Source: Cryptomeria japonica
Taxonomy: Eukaryota; Streptophyta; Pinopsida; Cupressales; Cupressaceae
Assembly: GCF_030272615.1 (NCBI RefSeq)
Contig: NC_081410.1
Location: 220,275,415-220,339,414 of the forward strand
Length of the DNA: 64,000 nt
Direction: 5' to 3'
A model generated the notes under the pieces. That model made no database searches and was not told the DNA's origin. It saw only the letters and a program-made list of their open reading frames with translations. Positions 11,369-23,065 of this stretch are shown piece after piece. The position numbers and the translations under genes were made by a program. Numbering within the stretch: position 1 is the first letter of the stretch; each line of letters starts with the position of its first letter.

Positions 11369-11980
11369 TCAATTGACTGGGATTGTTATTTCTGATCTAG
11401 GTCGCAGATTGTTGCAATATATGAATGGGTCTGGGTTAGCTTTGACAGTCACTTCAACTCCATTGTGTGGAAACTTGATACATCGATGATATGTAGATGG
11501 TATTGCGCTCATCTCATGAATCCATGGACGTTCTAGCAATATGTTGTATGTGAGATCTAGGTCTAGGACTTGACAAACCACATCCTTTGTAATTGGCCCA
11601 ACTCTGAGAGGTAAGGTGACTATGCCTTTGGATGAACGCTCTTCATCATCATATGCTTTGATGGTAATTTCGTTTATAGAATTCACAACTTTATTAAAAT
11701 ATCCCAATTGTTTAATAGTGCTCAATGTATAAATATTCAGACCAGCTCCTCCATCTATTAGGACTCATTTTATTCAATTTTTGTGTATGAAGGCTTCAAT
11801 GTGTAATGATGCATTATGTGGCTGACTTACGGAGGTGTCATTGGCTTCTGTGAATGTAAGTGAGTGTGGAATAGAAAGGTATCCCACAATGTCTCTCAAG
11901 ATTTTATCAAGAATGGCTTTATGTGCGGGGGATATGTGTAAGAGCTCAAGGATGGAGATGAGCGTGGGTGTCTTCCCTAA
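11369..11980 (-). pseudogene. Element T aspartic protease
   Basis: The protease cuts the gag-pol polyprotein. The catalytic motif is LIDGGAGLN at about 11770-11740 on the minus strand (D-[SG]-G-A type), followed by STIKQLGYFNK. The second signature is the hydrophobic YNILLERPWIH near 11540-11510. The reading frame is the same as gag (starts at 14287, 13267, 12601 and 11725 are all in phase). An in-frame stop lies just before the active site region near 11770-11780. Confidence 0.82.
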
Positions 11981-14287
11981 CTATTCTACAAGGTCATACT
12001 CAGGCTTGGTTGATGAAGAAGCTTTGTTTTTGGTTAGAGCACCTTGCAAAGTGAATTTACCTCGACGAGTTGTAATATTACATTCAGAGGTAGGTTCGGA
12101 AGAAGATCCAATGCCTTTTAGGAGAATCTTGGGTCTTTGGGTAGAATTCTCAAGCATTTTTTCCTTGATGATAATGGTAGAGACATAATTGTCCATCGAG
12201 ATGTGATTGATAGTTGAATCATAGTTATAAGATGCTCTAGTATAGTTGGTTTGGTCATCTGTGGCTGTAGCTTTTCCCTTGTCATGCTTTGGGAATGGTT
12301 CTTTAAACATCTCATGTTCTTGATTGTATGAGTGTCCTTCAATCTCAATGTCACCTCTATCAAAAAGATCTTGTATGATGTTCTTCAGTCGATGGCAATT
12401 TCCTGTCTTATGACCCTTGCTCTTATGAAATTCCCAATATTCATCATCATTCCACCAATTTGGTTTGACCTTTGGCTCATATGGAGGAAAATCTGGAACT
12501 GTGATTACTTTGTTTGCCACTAGCTTTTTGAAAACTGACTCAAGTGGTTCTCTCAATGGGGTGTACTTCCTTTGTGACTTTGAAGTTGTTTGAGTATTCA
12601 CTTGATTGTTTGTAGAGCTTGATCTAGAAAAAATGAATTTAGGTCATACTGTATTGGCATCAACAACACCATCATTGACTGTGTTCTTGTTTTTATTCCA
12701 AAATCTTGGCATGTCTTTTCCTTTAAAGTCATATTTGTTTTCCTTGAATATCTTGATGACTCCTTGTTCAATTAGGACCTTCTTTGTTGCTAAGCCTTTT
12801 TCAATGACGTCCTTGAAGGTGGACAAACAAGCTTTCCTTAGATCATAGCCAATGTCTTTGTTAACATTTTGGGTGAACATTTCTACCATTTGTTTTTGTG
12901 GAATTTCACAAGAGCATCTACTGGCTAGATTCCTCCATCTTTGTAAAAACAATGAAAAAGACTCTCCATCTTTTTGCTTGGTGTTGCACAAAGTAGTGAA
13001 TGATATGTCTGTCTCTATGTTGTAGGAGAAATGTTGGATAAATGCCTCTGCTAAGTCACCACATGACTTAATTCCAGGTGGGAGTTGAGAGAACCATTCC
13101 ATAGCTTGATCACCTATGCTTTGTGGGAATAATCTCATCAAATATGTCTCTTCTATTGCTACCTCAATGCAAGCTGTGAAAAATTGTCTTATATGTGCCT
13201 TAGGATCCCCTTTTCCTCTATAATTATCAAACTTAGGTGTCACAAAGTGTGTAGGAAATGGAGGCATTGGAATGCTTTTGTCAAATGGATAAGGACATAT
13301 GTCTCACATTGTGTATGTTGGCTTCGATGTATTTATGTCCTCCATTTTCTTTTGTAAGTCCCTGATTTGTTGTTCTAAATTGCTCTTAGGTGGAGACCAA
13401 ATTCTTGAACCATACCCCATGCTTGAACCAATGTGTGGAGGAGGAGCATGTTGCATATATGGATGGTATTGATCATACAAATGTTCATATGGAGGAGGTC
13501 TATAATGATGTTGTGTATATGTACCACTTGGTATAGAGTCATGGTGAGGAATAGAATATCTGCTTTGTCCTTGTATACCATACTCTATGGGAATGTCATG
13601 AGTTTGTTCTAGTGTGTTGCCCCCAAATTTGATGCGGGGTTTCTTTGTGTCCAAATTTTGAGCATGCCTTTGAATATCCAATTGCTTTGGTGGTTGATCC
13701 TTAGCATTGGTATGTGATTGAGTATATTTTTCTGCATAAGACCTCCATAATGGTCTGCGAAGGTGAGTATCATATGCTTGACCATGTGTGTATGGGACCT
13801 CTGGTTTTTGAAACAAAGATGATGGTGATTCAGGCACAAGATGTGGTCCTCTATTGCCTCCACTATTAGGCCTCCTTTGATCCATGTTGAGTTGAGTTTG
13901 CTGCAAAGGTTGATTTTCCATTATTTGAGACATGTCAAAATCATGAGGGATCTTGGCTCCACTTTGTGCCATCACTTGTAAGAAGTATTGTCTATCTCTC
14001 CTCATTATTTCCTCAACCAATCGATTGAAATGGGGATTCATAATGGTGTCTTCCACTTCTTCTGAATGTACTAAAATGTTGTCCATATTGTCATTGTGTG
14101 TACCATTGTTGTTTGTAGTGTCCATGTTCTCAACATTTGGAATGTTTCTATAGGCATCCATGTCAGGTAATGTAGTATGATCAGAATTGAAAAAGATATC
14201 ATTGTCAAACTCATAGGAACTCATGTTTGCAGACTCTTGAGCCTCTTTAGTTTCTCTCCTAGATTTTTGGGAACGGGTTTCAACCAT
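11981..14287 (-). pseudogene. gag: Element T gag
   Basis: The start at 14287 gives MVETRSQKSRRETKEAQ. An N-terminal Asn/Asp/Pro/Tyr-rich segment of about 330 residues is followed by the retrotransposon gag domain near 13230-12750 (GDPKAHIRQFF, DQAMEWFSQLPPG, SFSLFLQRWRNLA). A downstream module PNWWNDDEYWEFHKSKGHKT..C.RLKN.IQDL covers about 12490-12380, standing in for a zinc knuckle as in Tat gags. Only two stops (13304 and 12644) interrupt the 2.3-kb frame, which is well kept beside the other elements here. Confidence 0.88.
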
Positions 14288-14774
14288 GAACTAGGTATTG
14301 ACCAAGATGTGGGAGACTAGATGAAGATGGAAAGAGTATGGAAGACCAAGAGTTTGGATGGAATGTAAATGAATCTAAGGTGTACTTGCAATGTCCAAAG
14401 TGTAAGACCAAGCATGTATGTAGTAGAGTAGGTGTGGCTTCCAAAGAGATGATAGTTTCTCTTGATGAAATAAGTTGACCTTTACTCTAAGTAAGACCAA
14501 ATGAGACCCAAAGGTGATAGACCTTGATGAGGGACCACTTAGCAAAATGTTGTTGTATGTAGTATGTTGACAAAATAAGATGAGGACAAGCAAGTGACCT
14601 TTTGACTCAAGTTTAGACAAATGTGAATGTAATGTAAGGTGTAAAGCAATGATGGACTTTGTGAGACTCAAAGATAGGTTGAATGCTAGATGGAAAACCC
14701 AGAGAGATAACCTATGAAGCTCAATAAGTCTAAAACTGACTGTTCTTGTTTGCTGAATTATGAAAGTTTTCAAT

Positions 14775-15010
14775 CTTGAACACAGACGTGCCTGTATACT
14801 TCACAGATGCACTTAAAGGACACAGATGCTATTCTGTCAGACACAAACGTGCTTAAATGACACAGACGTGGTTCTACCAGACACAGACATGTTTCTGAGA
14901 TGTTGTAAATGCAATGTTGCTCGAAAGACATAGACACATTTTTGCCCTTCACAGACATGTTTAGATGACACAAACGCGGGTCTGTCAGATACAGACGCGT
15001 TTCTGCAAAT
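14775..15010 (+). repeat. Tandem array of CACAGACGYG units (inner)
   Basis: About ten degenerate units with core ACACAGACGTG / ACAGACGCG, in the leader of T. Confidence 0.8.
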
Positions 15011-16204
15011 TTTGTGCAATTTTTCCAATCTGTGAAGTTGTTTTGTTGTGACCAAATCTGAATGTTTGACTATTTTTCATGACAAGAGAACATAGTGTTG
15101 ATGAGGACTCAATGTTTGCAAGTGTTTAGACTCAAAAATGACTCAAAGAAAAGTGTGTTCTTTGATGTAAAATTGTTTTGCATACACTTGAAGACACAAA
15201 AGACACAATGTTTTGGTGTTTGGTCTTGAATGTTTGATTGTTCAAAATAAGTCAAGCACAATTCTTATGGCTGGCCAAGACAATAGTTGTTGATCCCACA
15301 TGGAGTTTCCCTCGAGGCTACGCTATTCAGAGTGGATACTTCGATGCTTGACCCCACTGGCTCCACCTTCAGCACTCACTTCTTAGGGCAGCCAAGCATC
15401 AGTCCCCATGAAAACTCCTCATGGTGAACTTTGTATCTCTACTAAGAACCGTATGTGTGTGGGCCGCTACCAAAGGTCCGACCTTCTGCCCCAACAACTA
15501 GAAGGATTTTGGCTTCTAAAACAAAAAGGTGCTAGTACGGGCATCCGCTCGTGTGGCCATACATGCGACACTTTTAGCTCTATTAATATAGAAGCCTCCT
15601 AGCCGGTAGGGGTTACTCCCTACAAATGATCAAATAAATTTGATCAAACGGGTTTATGGGGAGACATAGTGTCAGTATGAACTAATCAACACACGTTATC
15701 CATAGTTTTCACCATGAATATAGTTATTTATAGTGGTTTGGAAGAAGATGGATTTTCTTTTTCTACCACTTGGGTCATTCTCTCCTCACTAGTAGTCCTA
15801 AAGACCACATGGGGAGACAGGCCCTCTAAAGATTAAAAAAAAGGGCCTATTGCTCAAGACACAAAAGACAATAGTTCAATTTTAGTGCACCAATTGAAGT
15901 GTTTGCTAATCTATGAAAACAAGGAACACAATGAAAGATCAAAAACCCTTGCCAAGGTCCTACAACAAAGATCTATTAGTAGTTTGGATTGTTTGAAATA
16001 ATCGCCCCTTCCTACAATCACACAAGTTAGGCAAATTTTAGATCCAAAAGACTTTGTGAAAATAGGGGCCTTCAACAAAACGATTTTGCTTTCAAGACAA
16101 GCTGCACCAATTTTGTTAGCTAGATCTAAAGATGTTAGCTCAAAATAAACCAAATTTGAAATCTGAATGACACAAAACCGAATCAAAGAAAACCCCAAAA
16201 TGTA

Positions 16205-16470
16205 ACAAATTCACACAAATGCGATTATCAGAAACACAAATGCTATATAATTTCGCAGACGCGCCTAAAGCTGACACAGACGCGGTTCTAGAATACAGAC
16301 GTGGCTCCTAGACGCAGACGCGCCTGAGTTTTCCATAGACTCGACTAAGGCACACAGATGTGACTTTCGGAATCTACAAAAAAATAAAATACTATCGGGG
16401 ATGCAGACGCAATTCCAGGTGTCGCAAACGTGGAAGAAAATTAAAAAAGTGATCTGAAAGTACGCAGATG
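16205..16470 (+). repeat. Tandem array of CAGACGCG units (outer)
   Basis: About ten degenerate units with core CAGACGCGCC / CACAGACGCGG, just inside the 5' LTR of T. The cores are reverse complements of those at 5884-6140. Confidence 0.8.
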
Positions 16471-16559
16471 CGAAAATATCAAAATATTGTCAAAAATGTT
16501 AGATCTGCAACTTCAAAACACAAAATCTACAACAAAAGATGTTAAATGTAAAAGGGACA

Positions 16560-16583
16560 AGAGTCCCACCGGGCATGCCAAAA
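16560..16583 (-). other. Primer binding site region of element T
   Basis: On the minus strand TTTTGGCATGCCCGGTGGGA directly follows the LTR. It has the layout of a gypsy primer site but is not the initiator-Met sequence; I cannot assign the tRNA from memory. Its position fixes T on the minus strand. Confidence 0.75.
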
Positions 16584-17364
16584 TGTATATGGTGAAAATG
16601 GATACAACAATAATATTGAAATACTAAATGAATTCAACCACAAAACCCTAACCTAACAACAACAAAGATCCACCATAACATATGAAGATTACCTAAGACA
16701 ATGCAAATCAAATGAAATCACAAAGATTATACCATCACATGTCCAATAGGGTTTGGATCTCCATTCTTCCTATCTCCATTGATCTTGCTTGATATATTTG
16801 CTCTCAGATTTTATGTGCACAAGAGCTCAACAAAGAACGGAAATGTGGTTGCAAGTAGGATCGCATGTAAAAGGCGTAGTGTAGTCGAGTGTGCAATTGA
16901 GTTATTCAAGGTTTGATAATGAAGGAAGCATCTCCTTATATAGAAGACACTATATGAAATGGAGGGATAAGATTGAGAGGTGTAAAAGATAAATGGTTGG
17001 CTATGATTAGAGGGTAGGTAAAGGAAATGAGAAAATAATGAAAGGGTAGGTAGTGTATGAATTAAGAGATGAATGACATGTGTCATAGGTGGAAAATGTT
17101 AATGAATTAATTAAATAAATAAAGATTTAATTAATTAATAGAAGAAGTGGGATCAATTAAATAAATAAAATATTTATTTAATTTAGAAAAAGGATAATTT
17201 AAATAAATAAATGTATTTATTTAAATGAGAAATAAGGCTAGAAGAGGATAATTGAATTAATTAAATAAATAAAGATTTATTTAATTAATAGAAGAATTAG
17301 GCTAAAGTAATTAAATAAATAAAGATATTTATTTAATTAGACATGACAATTTTAGGTGTCTATA
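16584..17364 (-). repeat. 5' LTR of element T
   Basis: Same ends as the other copy, but the last CA is mutated to TA (17363-17364). It holds one extra AT-rich unit of about 50 bp near 17265-17320 that the 3' LTR lacks. GTTGG follows at 17365, completing the target duplication. Confidence 0.95.
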
Positions 17365-17369
17365 GTTGG

Positions 17370-17646
17370 TATACTGAATAAGTTGGTATTTTGTATTTGA
17401 ACCTGGTTTTTATATTGCTTTGGCATTTGATGTCAAATGGGGAGAGATTGATATGGAAAAACACATGTTACTCCTAGAGGGAGAGATTGTTATTTTGGGA
17501 GAGATTGATTACTCTTTGTACTTGAATTTTGATTTCTGGTTTTGATCTCTTTTGGGAGATTGTTGGTTTTTGGTATTTGGCATTTCTGTTTTGGCACTTT
17601 GATGGTTTTTCCATCTTGTGTTGCCATCAACGCTATAGGGGGAGAT
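17370..17646 (+). other. Copia A 3' untranslated region with several polypurine-tract-like motifs
   Basis: No coding signal. The true polypurine tract is the GGGGGAGATT directly before TGTTGG at 17647. Related runs lie upstream at about 17440-17455, 17475-17485, 17495-17510 and 17552-17565; the last is followed by GTTGGT...TTTGG, an imitation of the LTR start. Confidence 0.7.
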
Positions 17647-18712
17647 TGTTGGTATTTTGGATATGTTGATATGGTTTTGTCATTGCTGTCAACACCTATT
17701 AACACTTATCAACTCTGGCACTTGGAGAATTGACAATGTTCACCGGCAAGCTAGTGACTTATGCACAGTCACTAGTATCTTGTTCACTGGCAGGATATAT
17801 TATTCACCAACACTTGGAATGACATGGAAAACACTTGGTTATGTCAAAGACATCGTTTGGAAACTTTGTCTTGAGATTTGTTCATTGGTATATTCATGTT
17901 TTCATATTTGATGTTACCGGCAAATAGGTCCAGGATAAGCACCGACAAGCTTATCTATTCCAGATCAGCACGACATGCTGTGGAGATGATTTATTATTGT
18001 TCTAAATGCATTAAGCCAACATGTTGAATCGGATATTGCAGTGGTTATTTTTTTACTTGTAAATTGTTTTATTGTAATATCTTTTGTAAAAGCAACCTAT
18101 CATTTTGTCCTAGGCTTTGGTATATATGTAAGATCTTATTTGTAAGATAGATATGCGATTGGGAAAAATATTTGTAATAAGGTATATGCAAGAATAAGTA
18201 GAGCTATACACACAAACATTATTTGAAGGTTGAAGGAAGGTTTTTGTGAATACATATCATAACTGAACCGGTACTGAATCCAGCATATGAAGATGCTATT
18301 TTGAGTAGTACATCATTATTGGATTTAACCATCCAATTGTAGTCAGTGTGACTCCTATTTGTGTTTGAGCAGTGAGCTCTAGGCGCTTGGCCTTTTTGCA
18401 TGTGTAGACCCCCTATTGTATACACATACTATCTACAGTAGTATCATCTGATTGTGGGTAAGGTTTCCCACCGTGGTTTTTCCCCTTACAGGGTTTCCAT
18501 GTACAAATATTGGTGTTATGTGTTGTGGATGATATTGTCTTTCTATTTCATGCATTAATCTTTACTGGTACTGCAATTAACTGATAAACTGTCTACTGAC
18601 ATTAGGTTTGGTTTACCAGTATTAAGCATTAAGTTTGGATAAGTTGTTTTTGGTTTAAATTTATTTTACAACTGATTCACCCCCCCCTCTTAGTTGTCTC
18701 CGGGACCTAACA
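17647..18712 (+). repeat. 3' LTR of copia A (1,066 bp)
   Basis: It runs from TGTTGG to CCTAACA. A TATATAT motif at about 18120 could be the promoter core. Its last 319 bases match the left end of the window, and the whole is matched in reverse by 62469-63483. The left target duplication of A lies outside the window, so the right one cannot be confirmed. Confidence 0.94.
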
Positions 18713-19414
18713 GATGTATGAGTGTGAATAGTATTAATGTGTGTGTGGTATTCAAGTGAAGTGAGAAGACAAATGAACAAAGTGTATGTGAGAAGTATGC
18801 AATGTGAATAGTGGAGTATGATGTATGTGCAAGAGTGAAGGTGTATGTGGAAAGTGTGAGTGTAGTTACAGTGTTGCAATAATCCCTTACCAAATTTGCT
18901 ACAAGCAGTTGGATTGATAGATTGCAAATAGTGTTGTATTAATCCCTTATCAGACATGATGTAGGTAGTTTTGGATAGGTTGGAAAGATACCTTACCATA
19001 TTAGTTGTGAGTTGTTGTTTTTTTATCTAATCTTATCTTGGAATTGACCTCATGCATTTGGAGATGTAATTTTCCTTAGTTTACTTATTTCTATTGTAGT
19101 GAGCATTCTAGCAGTGAGCCGCATTGTAATCGGGTAGTGAGCCATTTGGTAATGAGCCACCCTTTTTGTAAACACCATATAGCTAGTTATGTTATCTTAA
19201 GAGTTAGCCCTTTGGTTTTCCCATTTGGGTTTTTCACATATTAAATCTGGGGTTGATCTTGTGATTATGTTTTCATTTATTCTACATTTGTTGATTCATA
19301 TTAATGAAATTTTCTGCTAAGGTTAAAAAATCAGTAAAAGTTTTATTGTTGTGGGAATACAGATTCACCCCCCACCCACCCTCTTAGTATTCAGACCCAT
19401 TCAACCATTCAACA
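18713..19414 (+). repeat. Partial LTR K (3' part), interrupted by copia A
   Basis: Near its end it has GATTCACCCCCC...CTCTTAG and upstream TTTTCCCATTTGGGTTTT, the shared 3'-LTR signature of the copia elements in this window. It ends CAACA at 19414. The 5' part should lie left of the window, beyond copia A. No primer site follows, so it is either solo or a 3' LTR. Contains a local repeat of GTGAGCC words at 19098-19160. Confidence 0.6.
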
Positions 19415-20391
19415 ATTTTAACCCAAAGTGAAGGTTTGTTTATAATAGACATGCATTTCCAAGTGAATAAGAGGTTGTAGACAAGGATACACACCCCTTG
19501 TATAAGAGAGAATCCTTAAGAAAAAAAAAAAAAAAACTTCACACAAGGAATAACATCGTATCGATAGAAAACACCTCTCAACAAAGGAAAAGTGTACCTT
19601 TAGAAAGGTTAGGAGAAATCAATGCTCCCCAAGCATAGGGACAAAGAGAAGGATTACACAAACTCTAAAGAGATATTGTACATAAGAAGATGTAGCAGTT
19701 CAAGCAAAGAAAAAGGTCCTAAGAAAGGAATACACATGTACTCACATGAAGAGAAATTCAATGCAAGAAAAGATATCAAGATATGCGAACTACAACACAA
19801 AAAAAGAGGCAATCTTCAAAAAGAGAGAAGATTGAATATACCATCCTTTCTCCCTAAGCAAGGAGACAACAATGAACTATGTTGTTGTCCAAGTATGATT
19901 GACAATTAAGGTTCATCACCATGAATGACAAAAAGCCCCCAATAAAGTTAAACTACTAGTGTCATAGGGTGAGGAGCAACATAATAAGGTGAATGGAGTG
20001 TTAAGGCACTATCTCTTCACTAAGAAAAAATGCAAGATCAATTGTAAGACCTATGTGAGCTCGATCATATTGATCTTGAACAAATGCTTTAAAACCTTTA
20101 TAATTTCCAAGAGAATGTGAATAACAACGATGAAAAGGAAAATACACATCACCTTCTTAATTCTTACAACTATATTTTATGGAAGGAAAAACAACTTTCT
20201 TATCATATTTCAATCTTTAAAAGATCCGTGTAGCTAAATTTTCTTGGTTATCAGAGTAGGACGTGTCCCTTGAGATGTAGGATAAAGTGTGCTAGAAGGA
20301 GAAGGATTGTTTTCTATAATTTTGATAGTTCCATTATCAATGAGTCCTTCTATTCCATTTTGAAAATCAAGACAAATAGAAGAATTTTCAG
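19415..20391 (-). mobile_element. Gypsy-type fragment F, left copy
   Basis: The piece 20222-20370 is about 85-90% like 59979-60130. On the minus strand it encodes part of the same gag tail (FQNGIEGLIDNGTIKII). The rest (19415-20220) is AT-rich with no clear domain; a plus-strand 95-codon Lys-rich ORF at 19622-19909 is probably chance. Confidence 0.5.
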
Positions 20392-22290
20392 TGGTCAAAG
20401 AAATATCAAGTAGCATTTGACCAACTCAAGGAGAAGTTGACCATGGCTCTGAAATATTAAAAGAACCCAATCCAGATGACAATTTTGCTATCATCACAAA
20501 TTATTCAGGAGAAGGTTTGGGGGGAGTATTGATGTAGGATAGGAAATTCATAGCCTATGAATCAAGGAAGTTGAAGCCATACAAGAAAAATTATATTCGC
20601 ATGCTTTGGAATTAGGTACAATTGTCCATGCTTACAAATATGAAGACACTATCTATTGGGAAAACCTTTTGAACTAAAAATCAATCATCTTGGTTTGAAG
20701 TATTTATTTGCCCAACGAAATTTGAATGCTCAACAAAGGAGATGGCTAGAATTGATATCAAACTATGACTTCAATATCAATTATATCAAAGGAAAGGAAA
20801 ATCAGGTTGGAAACATCTTAAGTCGTAGGAGGAATATCTCCTCAATGATATCAATTCAAATTGATTTCAAGATTCAAGTATTGTAGAATTCCAAGGGTGG
20901 CGATTATTATGAGAAAGTCAATAAAAACTCTCAAATATTCTATAGGACTCAAGGTATGAAGGATTTCATTTTGAATCTAATGGGTTATTAAGGTTTAAGG
21001 GAAGAATCTTTGTACCTAATTCAAAGGAACTCAGGAATTTGGTATGGAAGGTAGTTCATATAGCACCATGTTCTAGACATCCCAAAGTAACAAAATTGAT
21101 GGTTGATGTCAATAATTGTATTTATAGAAAGGGATGAAAAGAGATGCTACAAGATTTTTAGCAAGATTCTTAGAATGTCAAACATAAAAGCAAAACATCA
21201 TCATCCCACAAGACTTGTATCCTCATGAAGTTCCAAAAAGGAAATGGAAAGTCATTAGTGTGGATTTTGTACAAGGTATTTCAATGTCAAGGACTAAGCA
21301 CAATGTCATTATAGTAGCAGTGGATAAGCTTACAAAGGTACCTCATTTTATTCCAAGGAATTTAACCTATGGAGCTCCTATTATAGCATGAAATTTTATT
21401 CAAGAGGTATTTAGGCTACATAAAATTCTTGAAAAGATTATTTCTGATAGAGACACTTGTGTCACATGTAGGTTTTGGAAAACTTAGTTTTCTTTGCCTG
21501 GGGCATAGTTGAACATAACTTCAACATATCATCTAAAAATTGATGGTCAAACTAAAAGAGTGAACCAAGTTTTAGAAGACTTGTTGAGAATGTATTGCAT
21601 GGATCAACTATACATGTGGGAAGATTACTTTCCCTTAATAGAATTTTCATATAACAACTCTTATCATTGTATAATTGAAATGACTCCATTCGTAGCATTG
21701 TATGGTAGAAAGTGTCAAATTCCTATAAGTTAGGATAAGCTTGAGGATAGGATAAGTCTTGGACCTGACATGCTTTTAGAAATGGATGAGCAACTTGGTA
21801 TAATTAAGTAGAGGATAGAAAAATCTAATGATAGACACAAGATTTATGCCAACTCCAAGTGGGTGCCTAGACATTTCCCAGTAGGGGAAAAAGTCTTGTT
21901 AAGGGTTAAACATCATAAGAGTTCCATAAAGTTTGGAAAGTTGTCCAAACTAGCTTCGTGTTTCATAGGTCCTTTTGAGGTTCTCAAAGAATTAAACATT
22001 GTTGATTATAGAATAGCTTTTCCACTAGTGCTTGCTAGGATGCATAATGTCTTTCATTTTTTGTTCCTTAAGAGGTACATGCCAAGTGATAACCATGTCA
22101 TTGATTGGAATGCTTTGCAAGTACAGGACCCAGGAGTGGAGAGAATCGAACCTCTTAGAGTACTCAAAACATGTAAGCTCCACTTGCGTAATAGAGAGGT
22201 TCTACAATGCAAGGTTCAATGGGATTAGCATGCAAAATATTTTGCCACTTGGGAGGACTATGCTAAGATGAAGCAAAAAATTTATCATGT
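20392..22290 (+). pseudogene. Chromovirus B1 pol fragment (RNase H, integrase, chromodomain-like tail)
   Basis: The fragment begins within the reverse transcriptase-RNase H connection (TFDQL..KL..) and continues with LKYLFAQRNLNAQQRRWLEL and YIKGKENQVGN.LSRR of RNase H. Integrase shows KRKWKVISVDFV, VDKLTKV.HF, GQTKRVNQ.LEDLLRMY and the C-terminal PVGEKVLLRV, KLSKLASCFIGPFEVL, HNVFHFLFLKRY. After REVLQCKVQWD a stop is followed by FATWEDYAKM, the remnant of the C-terminal chromodomain-like module that defines chromoviruses. Several TAG/TAA stops. It is the 3' part of an element whose 3' LTR starts at 22415. Confidence 0.87.
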
Positions 22291-22394
22291 TTTTTGCTTG
22301 AATTTGAAAGTTATTAAAACAATTCTACTACGTTTATAGTTTATGGATTACATTAATGTTGATACTTAAAATCATCAGGGATGATGATTCATGA

Positions 22395-22414
22395 GAAGGA
22401 GGGGGGGGGGGATA
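22395..22414 (+). other. Polypurine tract before the B LTR
   Basis: GAGAAGGA followed by eleven G and GATA lies directly before TGTTACACC. At 42925-42938 the sister copy has ACAAGGGGGAATA in the same place. Confidence 0.8.
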
Positions 22415-22943
22415 TGTTACACCTCATTTTTTTATTACCTATTTACTATTACTTTTCTTAGTTAAAAATCTTTAAAGTATGATTTCATTTGAATATATTT
22501 ATTTGGATTGGAAAATCTAATGAATGAATGTACAATCATTATGGTACTTTAAAGATGAAAATATATGATGCACATGCATTTATTGATAATAGCTAACTAT
22601 TTTTGTAATGTGCTAAGTTGGATACAGGAAATGATCAAGCCTCTGGAAGGGAGGAAAAGTATCACTCTGGATAAGGACTTGGTTTGGAAATCTTTAATAT
22701 GTGCCTAGTTGAGATATCACGCACTCATATCCTAGTTGGTCGAGTTAAGTAAAGTTAGTTGGGAAATGGTAAGAAACTTTCTATCAAAGTCAATGATGTT
22801 TTTTAATGTTTTGGTTGATTTGGATTGGGTTACTGAATCTTTATGATAGGTTAAATCTTTATATTTATCATATCTATATATTAATCGATGAATATATAAA
22901 TAAAATAATAGTATGGGTATTAAAATAATAATATATATAACAT
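22415..22943 (+). repeat. B LTR, first part
   Basis: Starts TGTTACACCTC. It aligns with 42939-43000, 49413-49452, 57383-57493 and 58257-58325 of the 3' LTR. Ends at the LINE1 insertion. Confidence 0.85.
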
Positions 22944-22984
22944 GTCAATGGGTCTTTGAGGGATAATCCTCTAGTTTCAACAAC

Positions 22985-23065
22985 AAATTCTACTACTTGG
23001 CTACCACCGGATCTCGGGTGGATCAAGATCAACTTTGACAGTGCATCTCGATAAAACCTAGGTCA
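22985..23065 (+). pseudogene. LINE1 RNase H, N-terminal piece
   Basis: PPDLGWIKINFDSAS is the start of the RNase H domain of plant LINE ORF2 proteins, which removes the RNA template after target-primed reverse transcription. The catalytic first Asp (in NFD) is kept. A TAA stop follows four residues on, then LTR E interrupts. Confidence 0.8.

Larger units (their letters stand above)
14288..16559 (-). other. Element T 5' leader, untranslated
   Basis: Between primer site and gag lie 2.3 kb without a recognisable ORF. It includes two arrays of ACACAGACGYG units (14775-15010 and 16205-16470). At 15295-15660 there is a less AT-rich block containing several short GC-rich words. Long leaders are usual in Tat/Ogre elements. 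Confidence 0.7.
4612..17364 (-). mobile_element. Ty3/gypsy Tat/Ogre-like element T, non-autonomous deletion derivative with antisense PMD gene
   Basis: Two direct LTRs (731 and 781 bp) flank an 11.2-kb interior. The target duplication GTTGG lies at 4607-4611 and 17365-17369. Read on the minus strand the order is LTR, primer site, long leader, gag, protease, short integrase tail, A-rich stretch, antisense PMD gene, polypurine tract, LTR. Reverse transcriptase, RNase H and the integrase core are absent, so it must have moved with enzymes from a relative. LTRs differ at only about 2-3% of aligned sites, so T is younger than its copia A host. Tat/Ogre placement rests on the gag/protease style and the antisense extra ORF, which that lineage often carries. 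Confidence 0.92.
1..18712 (+). mobile_element. Ty1/copia LTR retrotransposon A, 5' truncated by window, split by element T
   Basis: The order is LTR, initiator-Met-type primer site, gag, protease, integrase, reverse transcriptase, RNase H, polypurine tract, LTR, which is the Pseudoviridae order. The first 319 bases match the end of the LTR at 17647-18712. The internal part stops at 4611 and resumes at 17365 because element T sits between, bounded by a GTTGG duplication. The coding region carries many in-frame stops and at least two frameshifts, so the copy is dead. Motifs resemble the Tnt1/Tork-type group; the exact lineage is not settled. A second copy of the same family, inverted, enters at 62469. 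Confidence 0.93.

Noticed and set aside
18713-19414. Host gene next to copia A
   Set aside because: The end carries the copia LTR signature, and no ORF or splice pattern is seen.
22399-22412. G-run as a G-quadruplex
   Set aside because: It is a homopolymer inside a polypurine tract, expected by its role in plus-strand priming.
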